Assembly (NCBI GenBank): GCA_026874595.1
Contig: CM049310.1
Location: 20,684,058-20,748,057 of the forward strand
Source: Sipunculus nudus
Taxonomy: Eukaryota > Annelida > Sipuncula > Golfingiida > Sipunculidae
Length of the DNA: 64,000 bases
Reading direction: 5' to 3'
The position numbers and the translations under genes are program-made. The notes beneath the pieces are model-generated. The model searched no databases. It had not been told where the DNA came from and saw nothing but the letters and a program-made list of their open reading frames with translations. Shown here piece after piece: positions 24,833 to 37,872 of the stretch. Position 1 is the stretch's first letter. Each line of letters opens with the position of its first letter.

Positions 24833-27000
24833 ACATCACAAAATCAATAGGACTAAAGAAAAAGATTGATTTATAATCTGATATCACTGATGAAGTCAGT
24901 CTACCATTTCCTCTCTGAGCTTTCCAGCCACTTCCATCTTTCACATTTTCTTTCTATAAATTAAAACTATAATCCATCCCACCAAGGTGTGCCAATCGGT
25001 TTCTTTCGATTTTTTTAAAAATATTTGATGGAATATCAACTATGTACTCTGGCAATAATATACAATGAAGCTACCACCATACCTTGGAAAGATTATGAGC
25101 GAAACAATGAATTTAATATAGGAGAAAACAGACTATTTTTGTCACAACATACAAAGGGGGTGACGGGGCCAAGGACATTTTTTGACAGATGTTGAGTGGA
25201 TGATGGTATTACTTGAAACCATTAATATGACATTATATATTGTCGGCTAAAGGACACCATTCTGCACTGTCACTTTATGAGGTAACATCTAGAAAATTAC
25301 AAAGTATATATTTAATATGTTTGACTAAAATGTTTCATCCTCTATCAAGGGGGAGGGGGGGGGGGGCAGGAGCACATAAATTTCTGCCACAGTAACACAA
25401 TATATTTTAATTTTCAGTGATGACAATTTCCAATTCACTCCAGGGTGAGAAGATGGGATACCTTCTAGGCTGGGACCTTGGCCAGGTGTCTCAGCACAGA
25501 CAACTATCCTGAGCACTTACCATTACACTACCATTCACCATGATTAGAGAGACGTGTTTCTGATACTCAGAACCAAATGTCTCTAGTCTCTAAACTCAAT
25601 GTGTGACTGATTTGATCATGAATACATCCAGCCCTGAAGGAAAAACATCATGAAAAAATGTTCTGTCTTTACTCTGCAGCTCTAGAGAATCTGCTCGAGA
25701 GAGGAAATGTTGTTACCATAATAAAATGTCTGAGGAAGTTTAAGCTGTCCTTGTTTGACCTTTGACATTTAAATTGATTCTATCCCTAAATCTTGACCAT
25801 GACTGGAGTAAACCTATTTAAAGATTTATTTAACAGTTGATAAAAGATTACAGTGATGAAATTACATAAGGAAAAATCAATGTTCTTTCTTCAGACAGAA
25901 AAAGCTGCAACATCAGCTGCTACAGCAAGACTAACAACCTTGAAATGAAGAAATAAAAACATTACAGCTACAAGAGAAGAAACTTAACACTGTCAAAAGG
26001 GTATCACTGACTACATCTAATTATATAAGCCCTTGTAAAATATCTTTCTTTACCCATATAACCTGGTATCTAGGTATGTTTACTGGCTTATGTTTGTACT
26101 GGTAAATAAACACAAGCATAAAATATTTTATAAGCATAGTTTTTTCAAACTAAGGCAGAACTATGATAGAGTGGAGGCCGCTGATTTTGCACACAGCTAA
26201 ATAATAGTGCATTATGGGAGCATAAAAGAACTAAGGCTTGAAACTGACTGGTGATTATTTGCTTGGTGTTAAGTACAAGTGCACAGAACTAAACAATAAC
26301 CTCATTTGATAATTCTGATTCAGTTATGTACTGCTGCAGCATGGTTAATACCAGTGACAGTGTTAAAATATAGCAGAAGCCAAATTTTGTTTGAGGTTAT
26401 GCATTGTTGAATTGTAGGAGGGTGACTGCCCAGCAATAGCCTTAACATGATTTTTTATCCCCAGGCAGTTTATGTTTTAGTGTATTGTGAGAAGGTTACA
26501 AGACTGAAACTTGACATAATTTGTTGAATTTTGCCAGTGGTTAAGTATCAGTGTGTTGTGTGCAGGTAACTGCATGAGCTTAGGTCTGGTGTGTCCCATG
26601 AACTGTTCTTGATGGTCAAGTACTGGTAAATACTACACGATCAGAGGGAAGTTGGCAAAACATTATGGTTGGCTAGGTAGTATCACATCATAATAGGCCT
26701 TGGTCCTTCTGCACCTAGTTCATCTTGGTTCTTGTTGTTTACTATTATATATCTTTATAAATGTGGTAGAACCTGCTTTACAGATGGGTAAGTAATATGA
26801 TGTATGGGGCTGGTAACGCTTATTGGAGCAGTGGCTGTGGAGAAGCATGATGTAAGCAAGTGCTTTTTGTTGCATTGTGGGTAGGTTGTAACCAGAACTG
26901 ACTAATTTTTTTCTTTCATGTACAACTCTGCTGTCAGGAGGTAATGTACAGAATAAGATTTACATGAACTGGCAGTATAAACATAATTTCAACATATGAC
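24833..27000 (-). other. EVI5 intron segment, no gene seen
   Basis: Contains a G-rich run (about 25349-25366) and, from 26.2 to 26.9 kb, a plus-strand G/T-biased stretch that I cannot classify. It lies directly upstream of the plus-strand exon candidate, so it could include that exon's promoter; I see no clear TATA box. Confidence 0.4.
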
Positions 27001-27031
27001 CTTTGACATCTGGGTTTGGCATGTATGCAAA

Positions 27032-27123
27032 ATGGCAGCGACCATGAGTGGTTTCAAGAAACCGGGAGAAATAACCCTGTCAGGGTTCAATAACACAATA
27101 GTGCTCCGAGACACAGTATCCAG
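27032..27123 (+). CDS. Candidate first coding exon of an unidentified plus-strand gene
   Basis: An ATG at 27032 in strong context (AAA ATG G) opens 30 codons plus AG: MAATMSGFKKPGEITLSG, then FNNTIVLRDTVS. It ends at a consensus donor, AG-GTAAGTCTC. The exon is clearly richer in GC than its surroundings and has balanced amino-acid use, unlike the AT-translated frames nearby. A DR1-like string (tgacctttgac) lies about 27 bp upstream of the ATG. It would start a gene nested antisense within the EVI5 intron. I do not recognise the peptide and could not find a convincing second exon; it ends in phase 2. A chance ORF next to a chance donor is the alternative. Confidence 0.4.
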
Positions 27124-27499
27124 GTAAGTCTCTATCAGCAGAGAAATTTTGGTGGCAAGTGAACATGTATCAGCAAAATTTAGAATGGAATAATGCTTTT
27201 TTGGACCATGCCTAAATCCTCAAATTATAGTAGGATGACAGAAAGCTTGACAGTTAATGTTTACTGACAAAAACAATGGTGGTAAAGCATTATCTTTATG
27301 TTTGAGAACCCCCAAGAGTCATTCCTATTGCTGGAAAAGGGTAGAAGAGTATCAATAGCATTCTGTTTTACTCTCAATTCAATAATGTCTTATGCATTTC
27401 ATCCTTTGATATACTTATGATATAGCTCTCAGTTACGTTTTACGTCCTGATTATTTTGTAACTTTTAGTGTATGGCAAATGATTAAAGGCCAATAAATC

Positions 27500-28170
27500 T
27501 ATATATATATATGTTGAGGGAAGAATGAGAATCTGGGAAGATCAAGAATCTTCCCTGGCAAAATGGGAAATCTCATTCTTCCCGGGGAAAAAAATGAGAA
27601 TCAAGAGATGAAATGAAATGATTCCTGTTCTTCCCAGGAAAAAATAGAATTCCAGTCTCACCTACGAAAATTGAGAATTTTCGTTTTTCCCGGGAGACTT
27701 GAATTCAGTTTTGAAACTCAAACCTGGGAAAAAAGAGAATTCTCCTTCTCATTAATGGCAACTTAAAAGTCTTTCAATTTTTTCTTATTTTATATGTTGA
27801 TCTTACTTCCTTTTCAAAAAGATATTTTGATTATCTTTTTTCACATTAATTCTTAACTGTTTCAGTATTTGTAAAAAAATAGATATCCACTCACATAAAA
27901 TAGAATTGTGTGAATAAAATAGGAAGCTCATAATTGCAAGTAGAGAAAAACTTGTGTTTTAAATCTGACAAGTTCTCCCATTTTTTGTATTATTTTTATA
28001 ATAATAGCTAAGACAGGTTCTTGAGATGAAGTTGTAAGAGAATAAATAGCTGAGAAAAATGAGAACTCCCATTCTTCCCAGGAAAAAAACGAGAATCAAG
28101 TGATCATATGAAATGATTCCCATTCTTCCCCGGAAAAAATGAGAATTCCCGTTCGTCCTGGATAAAAATG
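27500..28170. repeat. Cluster of quasi-palindromic TTCCCGGGAA-type repeats
   Basis: At least eight variants of attcttcccgggaaaaaat and gagaat(c/t) occur at about 27530-27735 and 28055-28170, in both orientations. For example, attcttccca/ggaaaaaa-c-gagaat recurs with caagtgat.tgaaatgatt beside it in both blocks. The two blocks are related. They bracket a unique AT-rich 300-bp piece, as in an element with long subterminal repeats. No coding frame is seen. Confidence 0.6.
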
Positions 28171-28204
28171 AGAATATACCTATTCTAACTTTGTAGATCT
28201 TGGT

Positions 28205-28400
28205 AATAAGATCTACAGGTAGGACATAGCCTAGAGGTAAGCTAATCGACTGAGCAAAGCTTCTGAGCTGAAGGTCCTAAACTGGATCCCTGAAAGTGAC
28301 TCGAGGGCAAAAAGGGAAAGTCGTTTTAGAACCTCAGAGATACTTTCTAATGTCTAAACTACAAGTCAATGACTTCTGGATTATTTCAAGCCCTGTGCAT
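28205..28400 (+). mobile_element. Possible tRNA-derived SINE
   Basis: The string catagcctagaggtaagc contains an A-box-like TAGCCTAGAGG at about 28227-28237. About 45 nt later, aactggatccc resembles a degenerate B box (GGTTCGAATCC). The region then continues with ctcgagggcaaaaagggaaa. This is the layout of a SINE head. The cloverleaf was not checked and several consensus positions are missed. Confidence 0.3.
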
Positions 28401-31400
28401 ATAAACAATTGAATCATTAAGAAGGTTTTATTATTAGTAACAAATAATTCGTATCATAATGGCAACCTTCATCTGCATTCAACAGACAGTGACAAAGCAG
28501 GATATTGATCTCAACTTTTTTTCATTAAAAAAAACATATAACATCTAATGACAATACATAAGTAATTTAAACACTGATCTGACATAGAACCTTGCTGGCC
28601 TTCCAATAAAGGAAGTTAACAGAAAGATTTCTCCAGGGTCATCCCATTGTTCTACACTTAATTATCATGTAGACACTGGTATCCATGTTGCAAAAGAACA
28701 GGACTGACATAGGAGCAATTAATTGCATCACTTAGATCATAGTACATTTAATAAAGGTTTCATGTTTCTAGAATACCCTTCCTGAGCATGATTGATAAAT
28801 TAGTTGACAAGGTAATAATGGCACGGCCATGAAAATCAGACTTCCTGAGTTGTGACTGGCATAACTAGATAAATAATACTGTAGCTGACATTTTATGTTA
28901 GATGAATCTTTATTCATTATCAGAAACAAATATGTATGGGGGTTATTCAGGAAATAACTTAATTAATAAATGTTTAATTCATCAGCATTATATTATTTAT
29001 GCTGAATTTCCTCTTTTTAAGGAATGTTTCTTAAAAGTATGAAGAAGAATCAAAAGATGAAACATTTTTGTATGTATCTTGGGACTTGGGATCACAATCA
29101 TTAAATCTCACATGTTCACAGTTGTCTGAGACCTAAAAAGAAGCAAGTTTGCAAATTTCAGTGAAAAATAATTCAAGTCACATGTTCAAAGAAAAGTACT
29201 GAGATACAACATTAATGTATTACATAAATACATTTGTTAAGAAATGAGTTTTCAAAATTAATTCAGGCAAAAGGAATGAAGAACCAATCAAATTTCACTT
29301 GAAATTAATTTAGTGGAAGTGCTGGACAGTAAATAGTTATTAATTCCAGTTTACATGGTAAACAACTATTTTAAAATCATGGTCACACATTCAGGCATTG
29401 GATAAAAATTTTAAATTAATAACAACTATTGTGTGAAAAAAAACAAGAATGAAATATATAAATGGTGAAAAGTTGTAATAGCTATAGCTAAGCTGTCCAA
29501 GTCAGGTGTATCTTCAATACAGCCATATTTTCATAGCATGTGGGGCATGTGACTAGATACTGGCACCATAATAAAAAGATACCACCAGCAGACAGGCGCA
29601 GTGACTGATGAATCACATCTAGAAACATTGGCAGGCTTACCAGGAAAAAGTGCACAATTGATAAAAATCCTTTTGTCAATTTTGTTTCTGCAGTTATATC
29701 CTAAACAATGTTACTACCAGAAAATCTGACGAGTTTTAAAGCCTAGCAAGGTCAAAGGTCACCTGACTTTGGCAACCAATATGTGTGAGGTCAGGATGCC
29801 TGCTGCTGGCCGCCAGGCAGAAACCATGACTGAGAAATGTCAGCATTTATATACTGTATAATAAATTATATGAGATTGTGTTCATAGAATGTGATTTTTT
29901 TTTTTGCAAATTCAGTTTAGAAATTAAGGCAAATTAAACCTGTCCAAAACAGACATATTTGCTTGTGTTATTTTTAAATATAAAGTATAAATTCAGCACC
30001 AAAATTGCATAAATCTAAAAAACTTCCCTGATATAAGATGATTCTGACTTAAAATATTAAATGTTATTCAGAATAGCCCTGAGTCAATATATACACTGAA
30101 TTTTTCTGAATTTTTCATCACACAATTTTTCTAAGTTTCCCACCTGAAAAAAAAAATAGATTAATTTTCCAACCTTCATAAAATTTTGGAATGGGTTTTC
30201 CCTGAGCCATTTGTATCAAGATGCAACATGGTGATACAGGCTACAGTACATAGCAGCCTTCATATGGCACTTTTATAAACTGCCATTTTTTTTATTTCAG
30301 TTCTAGGAATAAAATGATTATCCTGAGCCCACCAATTCTATGGGATGTCTTGGGGGAATTTCTCCACTTTAAAATAAATAACACCTCTTCCTCTCTAACT
30401 ATAATTCAAACTTTGCCTGACACCTCAGCCAATAAATTAGCCAGGTATTAGGTGCATTGACAATTCATTGTCAAGCCTAGAATGACAACAGATTAATTTA
30501 TTTGGAATGACAAGTTAAATGCATCAAACTGGTGTAGTGTATTTTTTCAAGCTCTTTCGGGAAGGTTAATGGAGGCACCTTAGCACATTAATATCACTAA
30601 GTTCTTCAACAAGTACACTTACAGTTTATATAATAAAGATGATTACCGGTAAGCACCATGCAGTATAACAGACACGTAACAAATTTGACATCAACTGTAC
30701 CTACTATCCATAATTTGTGCCCAAAACTCAATTAAAGTTCCCTAAGACCAAATTTTCCTTTAAATAATTAAATACCAGCAATATATGTCTTGTGGGACAG
30801 AGTCTGACACACATAATGTCATCAAAAGACAATGAAAAGCAAGGACTACTGATATTCAGCAAAATACAATGAATTTAGGCATGTACAGAATAGGTCCTCT
30901 ATCTCAATCAGTTCAGGGAGCTATTAAGCATGACCTCAATATAATGCACAAGGATATCATGTGATGACATATACCACAGTCATATTAAAAACCTTTCTTT
31001 TTACTTCACAGTATTTATCAAGAAGGGGATCCAAATACCTGTATTGGGATTATTTTCTTTAATATAAGTATATATATGTAAATATAAAATATTTGTGATT
31101 ATATGTAACAATTTAAGATAAATAATTGAATTACATGTGCAGTAATAAGAGAGGTTAAGACTGCTGGGAATTCAGTTTACCATTTCAGTTAATTAGAAAA
31201 TGGCAGCTGAGAGCTAGGAAAAAAACTGAGAAATAAAACTGGTATAAAAGGTCTCATAAAGTCCCTTACAAATGATCTCAATAGCCTTTAATCATCAGTT
31301 TGAATATTTTTTTTTAATTGAAAAAATTTAAAAGTATGTACATCTAAAAAATTTGTGGAGAGTAGATTTCTTGAAAATATGTGATCCTTGTTAAAAAACT

Positions 31401-33330
31401 TTCAGTCTGAAGACAGGATGATAAAATGTTTACATTATTCATTTAAAAATTATTTACTGTCTTTTTGATGTCACCTTCTTCCTTTGGAGGAAGAACAAAT
31501 GCTGCTATTAATATTTCAAGACAAGGCCACATAGAGTTCCTTGCAGACCCAGGCTAGAACAACATGTACCATCCATAACCATGTAAGTGCAACCTTTGAC
31601 CACAGTGACTTGTGTGTAGAACTAGTTTCTGGTTTTTAAAATGAAAAAAAAAATTGATGTAATCTTTTTTTTATAAAGGATAGGTCATTAGCCTGTTTTA
31701 GGGCAAATTCCTGATGAGGATGAAGTTTTACCATATGATAAGAATGATATTTTTCTATGAATCTACCTTGATATAAGGTTTAATATGCCCCAGATACCAG
31801 GATAGAAATAATCCAGAGGTTGCAGCCTTTCATTAAGAAATTAGAGATAATCTCTAGGTATCTATCAAGATTTCTCCAGTTTGCTTCTGAGGCTACGGCA
31901 GGTACAAAACAAGGACCTTCCGCTACAATGCCTCAACTACTAGGCTTCTTCCTACCACTTGTGAGTAATCTTACATCTGACCAAGGTTAAATTGAGACTG
32001 TCATTGTAAAAGGATATAGACTGATATGGTAATCAAATGGTTAAGATATTAAGATTAATTGCATATTAAAATGTTTATTCAGATTGTATATTAAGATGTC
32101 TTATTTAGTGTTTGTTTAAAGATATATATTTATATTTTAGTGTCATGGATAATAGTTATGTTTTTTACATGTCTTGGTGTCAGGATTTCTGTAGGAGAAA
32201 CTAAAAATTGCACAGAAATGGTGGTTTCTCCTAAAGGTAATCTCATGTCTGTAGCCCTGCATCCTAAACTAAACTAATATATACTGTACAGCGCAGGAGC
32301 TGTTCATTTATAATATACAGACTGTTATCATAAAAGAATGTTACCATTAACATATTCACACTGATAAATTCAGATGATAAAGTGCATGACTTAATACAAA
32401 GCAAAACAAAGTCACTCAGTCAATACTGTCATGTTTTGTTATGATTTATAGTTTTATTACAGCAAAACAAGGGCATCTGTAGTCTTGTAGAGATAGTTAT
32501 CAGGACTTCCATCATGTATAGTTATTCTAAAGGAGTTTCAATAATGGGCTTTCACACCTTATCTTTTTTCAAGTGACATGTTATTGAGGCATGGTTTTGA
32601 TAAACCACACTTGTGACTATGGTATTCCAGTCATGTTCTACCTACCTGGTATGTTATACTCTAACTTACATTTAGTAAATCTTGTATTAATATCAGGACA
32701 TGGGTTACAATGTTGATTCTTGAATCAGTTACAATATTGAGTAAAGTTCAAAATACTTAGGACAGCAATTGTGCAGAATGTATGTCACATAAATAATCAA
32801 AAGTCTCTTTAAGATGTTAAAGCTAGGAAAAAGGATATAAAATTTAAAAGAAGATATTAAAAGAAGGCCAAATCTTTAAAGATTTCATTAAGATTTCATT
32901 TCCTGTTTGTTTCAGAATATAAAAATTAATTTGTATAATATTTAAATTATCATATAATAAATATCAATTTTTTTTGTCATTGAAAATCACAATATTGTTT
33001 TGTCTCATATATTAAGTAAATTTGGATATTAACAATGCTTTGTTATTATGTAATGAGTGTTGTTACTCTATGTTGTTCATCCATCTGAATCAATATATTT
33101 TTCAACTCTACTGTAATTTAAATGACCTTAAATTAGGCATTTATGAATACGTGTGTATATAATTCCTAACTCCTGAGAGTATGCGGTTTATAAAGTTGTG
33201 CACTATTTTTTACATATTTCACTAAGCTTTGCTTTTATAGTACCAGAATGAAGAGAAGTATATCCAAGTATGTATAACAGTACATCCATGGCAACCACTG
33301 ATTAATCATCATCACTCTCTTCACACTTAC
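28401..33330 (-). other. EVI5 intron segment, no supported gene
   Basis: AT-rich, with short poly-A/T runs. One plus-strand stretch (acceptor tttttttatttcag at about 30300 followed by 50 open codons) is phase-compatible with the 27.0-kb exon but is not supported by any family resemblance. Confidence 0.45.
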
Positions 33331-33479
33331 TTTCGAGGAGGAGGAGCAGGTTTCTGTGCTGGTGGACTGGCCACTTTCGCTGCAAAACCACCAGATTTGA
33401 GTTTACTGCCTTTAATGACAGTGACGGGTTTCCCCTCTGACCAGACCACGTACACGCCATTCTCCTGTGGTCCTTCCAT
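33331..33479 (-). CDS. Candidate alternative first coding exon of EVI5 with proline-rich SH3 ligand (33.3 kb)
   Basis: The ATG at 33479-33477 has a strong context (AAG ATG G) and an in-frame TAA 33 bases upstream. It encodes 49 residues beginning MEGPQENGVYVVWSEGKP, then a basic stretch (KGSKLKSGG) and a proline-rich end, PPAQKPAPPPR. The last residues fit the class II SH3-ligand pattern PxxPxR (P44, P47, R49). The exon ends with AA in phase 2 at donor GTAAGTGTG. The canonical 55.2-kb exon also ends with AA, so splicing to the 19.9-kb exon would give RK-LEKEY. This supports an alternative promoter making an EVI5 isoform that lacks TBC. An upstream out-of-frame ATG (33494) overlaps this start. 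A separate gene is the main alternative. Confidence 0.45.
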
Positions 33480-36400
33480 CTTTTGTTCATAATCAATGTT
33501 ATAAATAAATTAGAAAATATTTGTGTTCCAATAAATCACATGTCAATGAAATTCATTTGCGCATAGCGACTAATTTGAGAAGCAATTCTTGAATATCCTG
33601 CTTTGTTTAATTCATCTATTATTCCACACTAGGGCCTTGTTCAACTTTATTAGATATACTTCAGCAGTAAATCCATAAAATCCAATGTGTCAAGTGATAT
33701 TCGTGCAAAACATGTAAATCTGGAGATTTATATCCTCTGAGAAGTAGTGCCAGGAGAATTCCAACATTGCAGGATGTCAAAATAAAATTGTGAAGAATTT
33801 ATGCGAGTGATTTAAAATACTCTGATGTAAAGTGTCAGGTACTGCTTCATCACCAGTTATTTTTACACGGGAAAGAATGATGCACAGAGAACAATGAGCT
33901 TGAGGCTAATATTCCTCAGAATACCAATAATGCCCAGATCAACATACACAGACTTTTCTTATGACAGTGCTCAGTATCCAGCGTCTCCTGATGTTTCACC
34001 CCGATAGGAATCCAGAAAACAAGGAAGACTTTTTGACTCTTGCCATGACTGTCATTGTATGAAACAGCACTGCAGTAATCTCCTGCTTCAACAAACAGAG
34101 ACAGCAGTCAGCACAGTTGTGTCAGTGATTACAGCAAGTTTTGTCAGGCTATAAATCATAATGTACCACCACTACACATTCATTAGTGCTTTACAGTGAT
34201 ATGATGATGATCAGAATGTGTCAAGTGCTGAGAGCTGCTGATCAAAATGTATACTTTGTAATCACTTTCCTTATGTAATTAATATTGAATCAACCTTCAT
34301 GAATTTGGATTTATCACACTGGATGAAATATCCTTTGATCTGGCAGGGATGCTTAAAACAGGTGCTTGTTACAGGACTGTCAGTGCCACCTGTGAAGCAC
34401 ATTAATCTTATCCAGTAAAGTCAGTAAGTGACCATCACAGATTCACTAGTGGTCATCCACTGGACAGCCACTGACCCCTTACTGTGGGTATCACTGATCC
34501 CCTGAAGTATTCTCTGGTGTTGTTTCTATAGTTAATACAGGAAGACCACACCTCCAGTGACTCCTAGCCATCTGTTATATATTACCATCCAGTCATCCTT
34601 TACTCTCCGTGATTTACCCCACAGCTGGGCTTTTCTGAGAATGCCATATTGCACTCCTTATGTAACAATATTATCCATATACTCCACGGAATTGAGAAAT
34701 ATCTGCATTTGTCTTTTTTCCCAGTACTTCCCTTATCAAGACATGACTGATTACCAACTAATTATAAAGTTCTTTCTGCCCAGTGCTGCATCTTTAAAAT
34801 TTTGTATAATGTATTTAAATCAGGCTTTATTTCATTCACTTTTGTTAAGAGAAAAAAATTGGTTAATTCAAATAAAGCAATACTGTTTACTCATTTTAAA
34901 TACTATAAATGAAACATAAATAAGAAATTCAGAAAATTACAAAACTGAATATATTTTTTTAGCATACATCAAAGATAATTGTGAGTTTCCTTGGACAATA
35001 TACTTTTTTAGTTCAGATTACAATTTAAGGAATCATTTTTTTTCTGGCGAAAAAATACACTGACAGGATAAATATTCTGTCATCAGAATCCATAAATATG
35101 TAATTGTATTATATTTTTCTGTTCAGATTAATTCCACCTACATGACTAGACAGATGTCTTTAGTTTTTGCTTGACAGCAGACAGTGAATAATAATCTGTC
35201 ACAATTATTAACTGATATATTGCTTAAGTCCAGACATGAGCATTGGCTGGTTGATTCTACCTTTTACTTTAACACTTTCATTCTGTTTTTCCTTTAGTTT
35301 TTACAAAAAATATCTATAGGTTAAACCAACGCCAGTCACAGCATGTCTGCATCCAGCACAGAGACATATGATTACTATTCTAGACGAAGGATGTTTGCTT
35401 CCTGTATCTGTGGGAGCTATGATGACTACCCCAGTAACAATCCAAAACTTGACTCACAGATATTTCTTGTCAATTGCAGGGTTCAGCTTACATACTTGCC
35501 ACAAGATGCTAAAAATATGCAGTTGTCCCTGTGCCAATGAATGTGTGTGAAAAACCAGAGAGTAATCCACGGCAGATACACAGCTGTTTACTGTGAATCA
35601 GACCATGTTTTCCATCCCTCCCGAGCAGAGGAAACTACAGAGCAGTGCCAGAGATGTTGGTACACAACCTTGAAGAATATATCTGTGGTATCCCAAGACA
35701 GCACATACACCTGATGAACTGATTAGTAAGAGTCTCCTATTTCTTATTCCAGAAGCTTATGGGGGTCCTCAACACACAAACTCCTGGTCATGCCATTAAT
35801 TTTCCCCTTTCTGTGACACCTCATTTGCACACTGGTAAAATATACAGCGGAGGTGGCATGTACCAGAAATCCAAACAATATTTATCTGGTCTGACTAGCC
35901 GGCCTCCTGTCTTGTTTAACCTCTTAGTCTACAGATATCCAGACCCATTCAGCATTCGGCTTCCTGCCCCCATCACAATGGATTCAATCTCCCGCACAAT
36001 ACTCATTACACGGGCTATGTCCACACTGGAGGCAGCTCACATATAACCATAGCAAGCGGAGTGCATATCATCCTCCCCTGATGCCAGACCCCATCCACAG
36101 CCATGTGCTCCCTGCTCTGGCTCAACAAATGCCCTGCTGCTACAATTAGGTCATTCCAGCATTGGGATACCAAAAATAGACTGCAGGGGTGCAAAACAGC
36201 CAGAGCAGCCTGGTGGTCAATGCAGAAACTAAATCTACATCCCTGGCATCACATATCACAGTCTTATCAGCTCCAACCAGCACACTGAGTTTGTTATTTC
36301 CAGGTGCTCTATTAACATGTTCTCACTACTGTGCTGTGTCTGTTGGCTGTGTTTCTTGCATGCAGTGCTGGAAAATGCACACAAGCTGAACTGGCATTAT

Positions 36401-37650
36401 CAGTCTAGTGGTGACTCACTGAGTAAATGCTTGCCACGGGAATATTAATGTGACATGTCTCTGGCATACACTGACTGCACCACAGAGACATGTCTGATGT
36501 TTATGACCAGATGAGGCCCTATCACTAGTGTCTTAGTTAAACAAGGAACCTGGATAAATAAAGGGGGAGCTACCACACACAGGTTAATAATGGTTTAATC
36601 ACACCTGTGTATAAATTGAAAAAAATAGAACCAGCCAAAAATGGTATTTGCCATGTTTTCCTGACATTTTATTATCCCGTCTATGACCTCAGTGACTACA
36701 TAATGAAACATTTGTGTACTTTTGATAAATAATTGATCAAGTCAGAAACAGGGGCTTCTTTCATAACCATAGGTACATGTTTATTTAACACACTTATCTG
36801 ACATATGGACTTCTCCACGGTTATTAATGAAATTAACACGTGACTGGTAAGACTTATAATTCTCAGTTGCTAAACTGAGAAAGACAAAACCTATAGGTGG
36901 TCCATAGGTGAATTTCAAAACTGTTGATTTAACAATGCATCAGTTTTACTAATTCATCCTTGATTTTCCTTGATTTTTCACCCTGAACACTAGACACACA
37001 ATATAACAGAAAACTGTAAGACTTTGGGGGCTATATATACTGATATATATACACACACACACACGGTTATAGCCAAGCCTGTCAGCAACAGTCTGGGATA
37101 CCCGGGACGGGCTTCTGCCGGCCGGTCCAAAGCTTACATTTGTAACCCACCCACCTGCACAAAAGATTGTCAAAAATCCAGCTACCAACAATGAAACTTT
37201 GGTTATTTATAACCCCAAACTGCATTAAATTTACACCTTATAAGTATGTTTACAAAAACGAATCAATTGAGACCCAAAATTATCATTAATAGATACAGTT
37301 AAAATTATACACACAGAATAACGCAAAGACAAAAAGACTGCATACTCTGAAACTGTGTATGTGCACCTAGTGTAAATACTGGTACCAGATATTATCATAA
37401 ATTTTGCATGATGAAATCGGGAATACCCCAGAATCCCCTCAGTGATTGGCTAATTGCGGAGATAAGGTCACAGTGCACATGCAGAAAGTTCCAGTTTAAC
37501 GGGTCTGTCTAAAAGTCAGAGAATCTGCATAGAGCAGCTTAAAATATGCACAAAAATCTAGTAAATCATCTGTCAAGAATATTTTTCCTGTATTCACTTT
37601 GGTAGTCACGTCATATTTATTTTCTGCACAACAGAAATAATGTAAACTTA
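33480..37650 (-). other. EVI5 intron segment, no supported gene
   Basis: Moderate GC content at 34.4-36.5 kb gives several 60-120-codon frames on both strands, but none has recognisable domains or flanking splice signals that I can support. A TA/CA microsatellite lies at about 37030-37066. Confidence 0.45.
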
Positions 37651-37665
37651 ATTCATATTTTTTTT

Positions 37666-37872
37666 CTAAAACGTATCCCCCACAGTTTCAGCACATTCAA
37701 AGCCATCCACCAAGACTTGAGTAGCTTTACTCTTTCGGGGGGATCCTCCGGTGTTTATACTGAAACATCCGCCAGTTGTCATATGACACCTGATTTTGGT
37801 GGGAAGAAAGTTAATCCGAGGTACACATGATATCACTGGTGTTGACAAATGTAAACATCCACAGAAACAAAC
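37666..37872 (-). CDS. Candidate small ORF or terminal exon with downstream AATAAA
   Basis: An open frame on the minus strand runs about 70 codons to TAG at 37668-37666. Its first ATG lies mid-way (MTTGGCFSINTGGSPRKSKA) and it ends GFECAETVGDTF. The codon use and GC content are higher than the flanks. AATAAA lies about 45 nt past the stop (near 37620), as expected for a 3' end. On the upstream side, at about 37900, there is an ETS-type string ccggaagtt, so this could also be a short single-exon transcript. I do not recognise the protein. It is in the EVI5 transcription direction but would need its own acceptor, which I cannot place. Confidence 0.25.
   Translation of the reverse strand, partial: VCFCGCLHLSTPVISCVPRINFLPTKIRCHMTTGGCFSINTGGSPRKSKATQVLVDGFECAETVGDTF

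Noticed and set aside
30301-30450. Plus-strand open stretch after a strong acceptor, phase-compatible with the 27.0-kb exon
   Set aside because: The peptide has no recognisable features, the donor (GTATTAGG) is weak, and open runs of 50 codons occur by chance here.
34557-34919. 120-codon plus-strand frame
   Set aside because: No homology recalled, composition follows local base content, no splice or promoter signals.
35343-36389. Several overlapping 60-95 codon frames in a GC-raised intron stretch
   Set aside because: Multiple competing frames on one strand and no conserved motif. Most likely a compositional effect.
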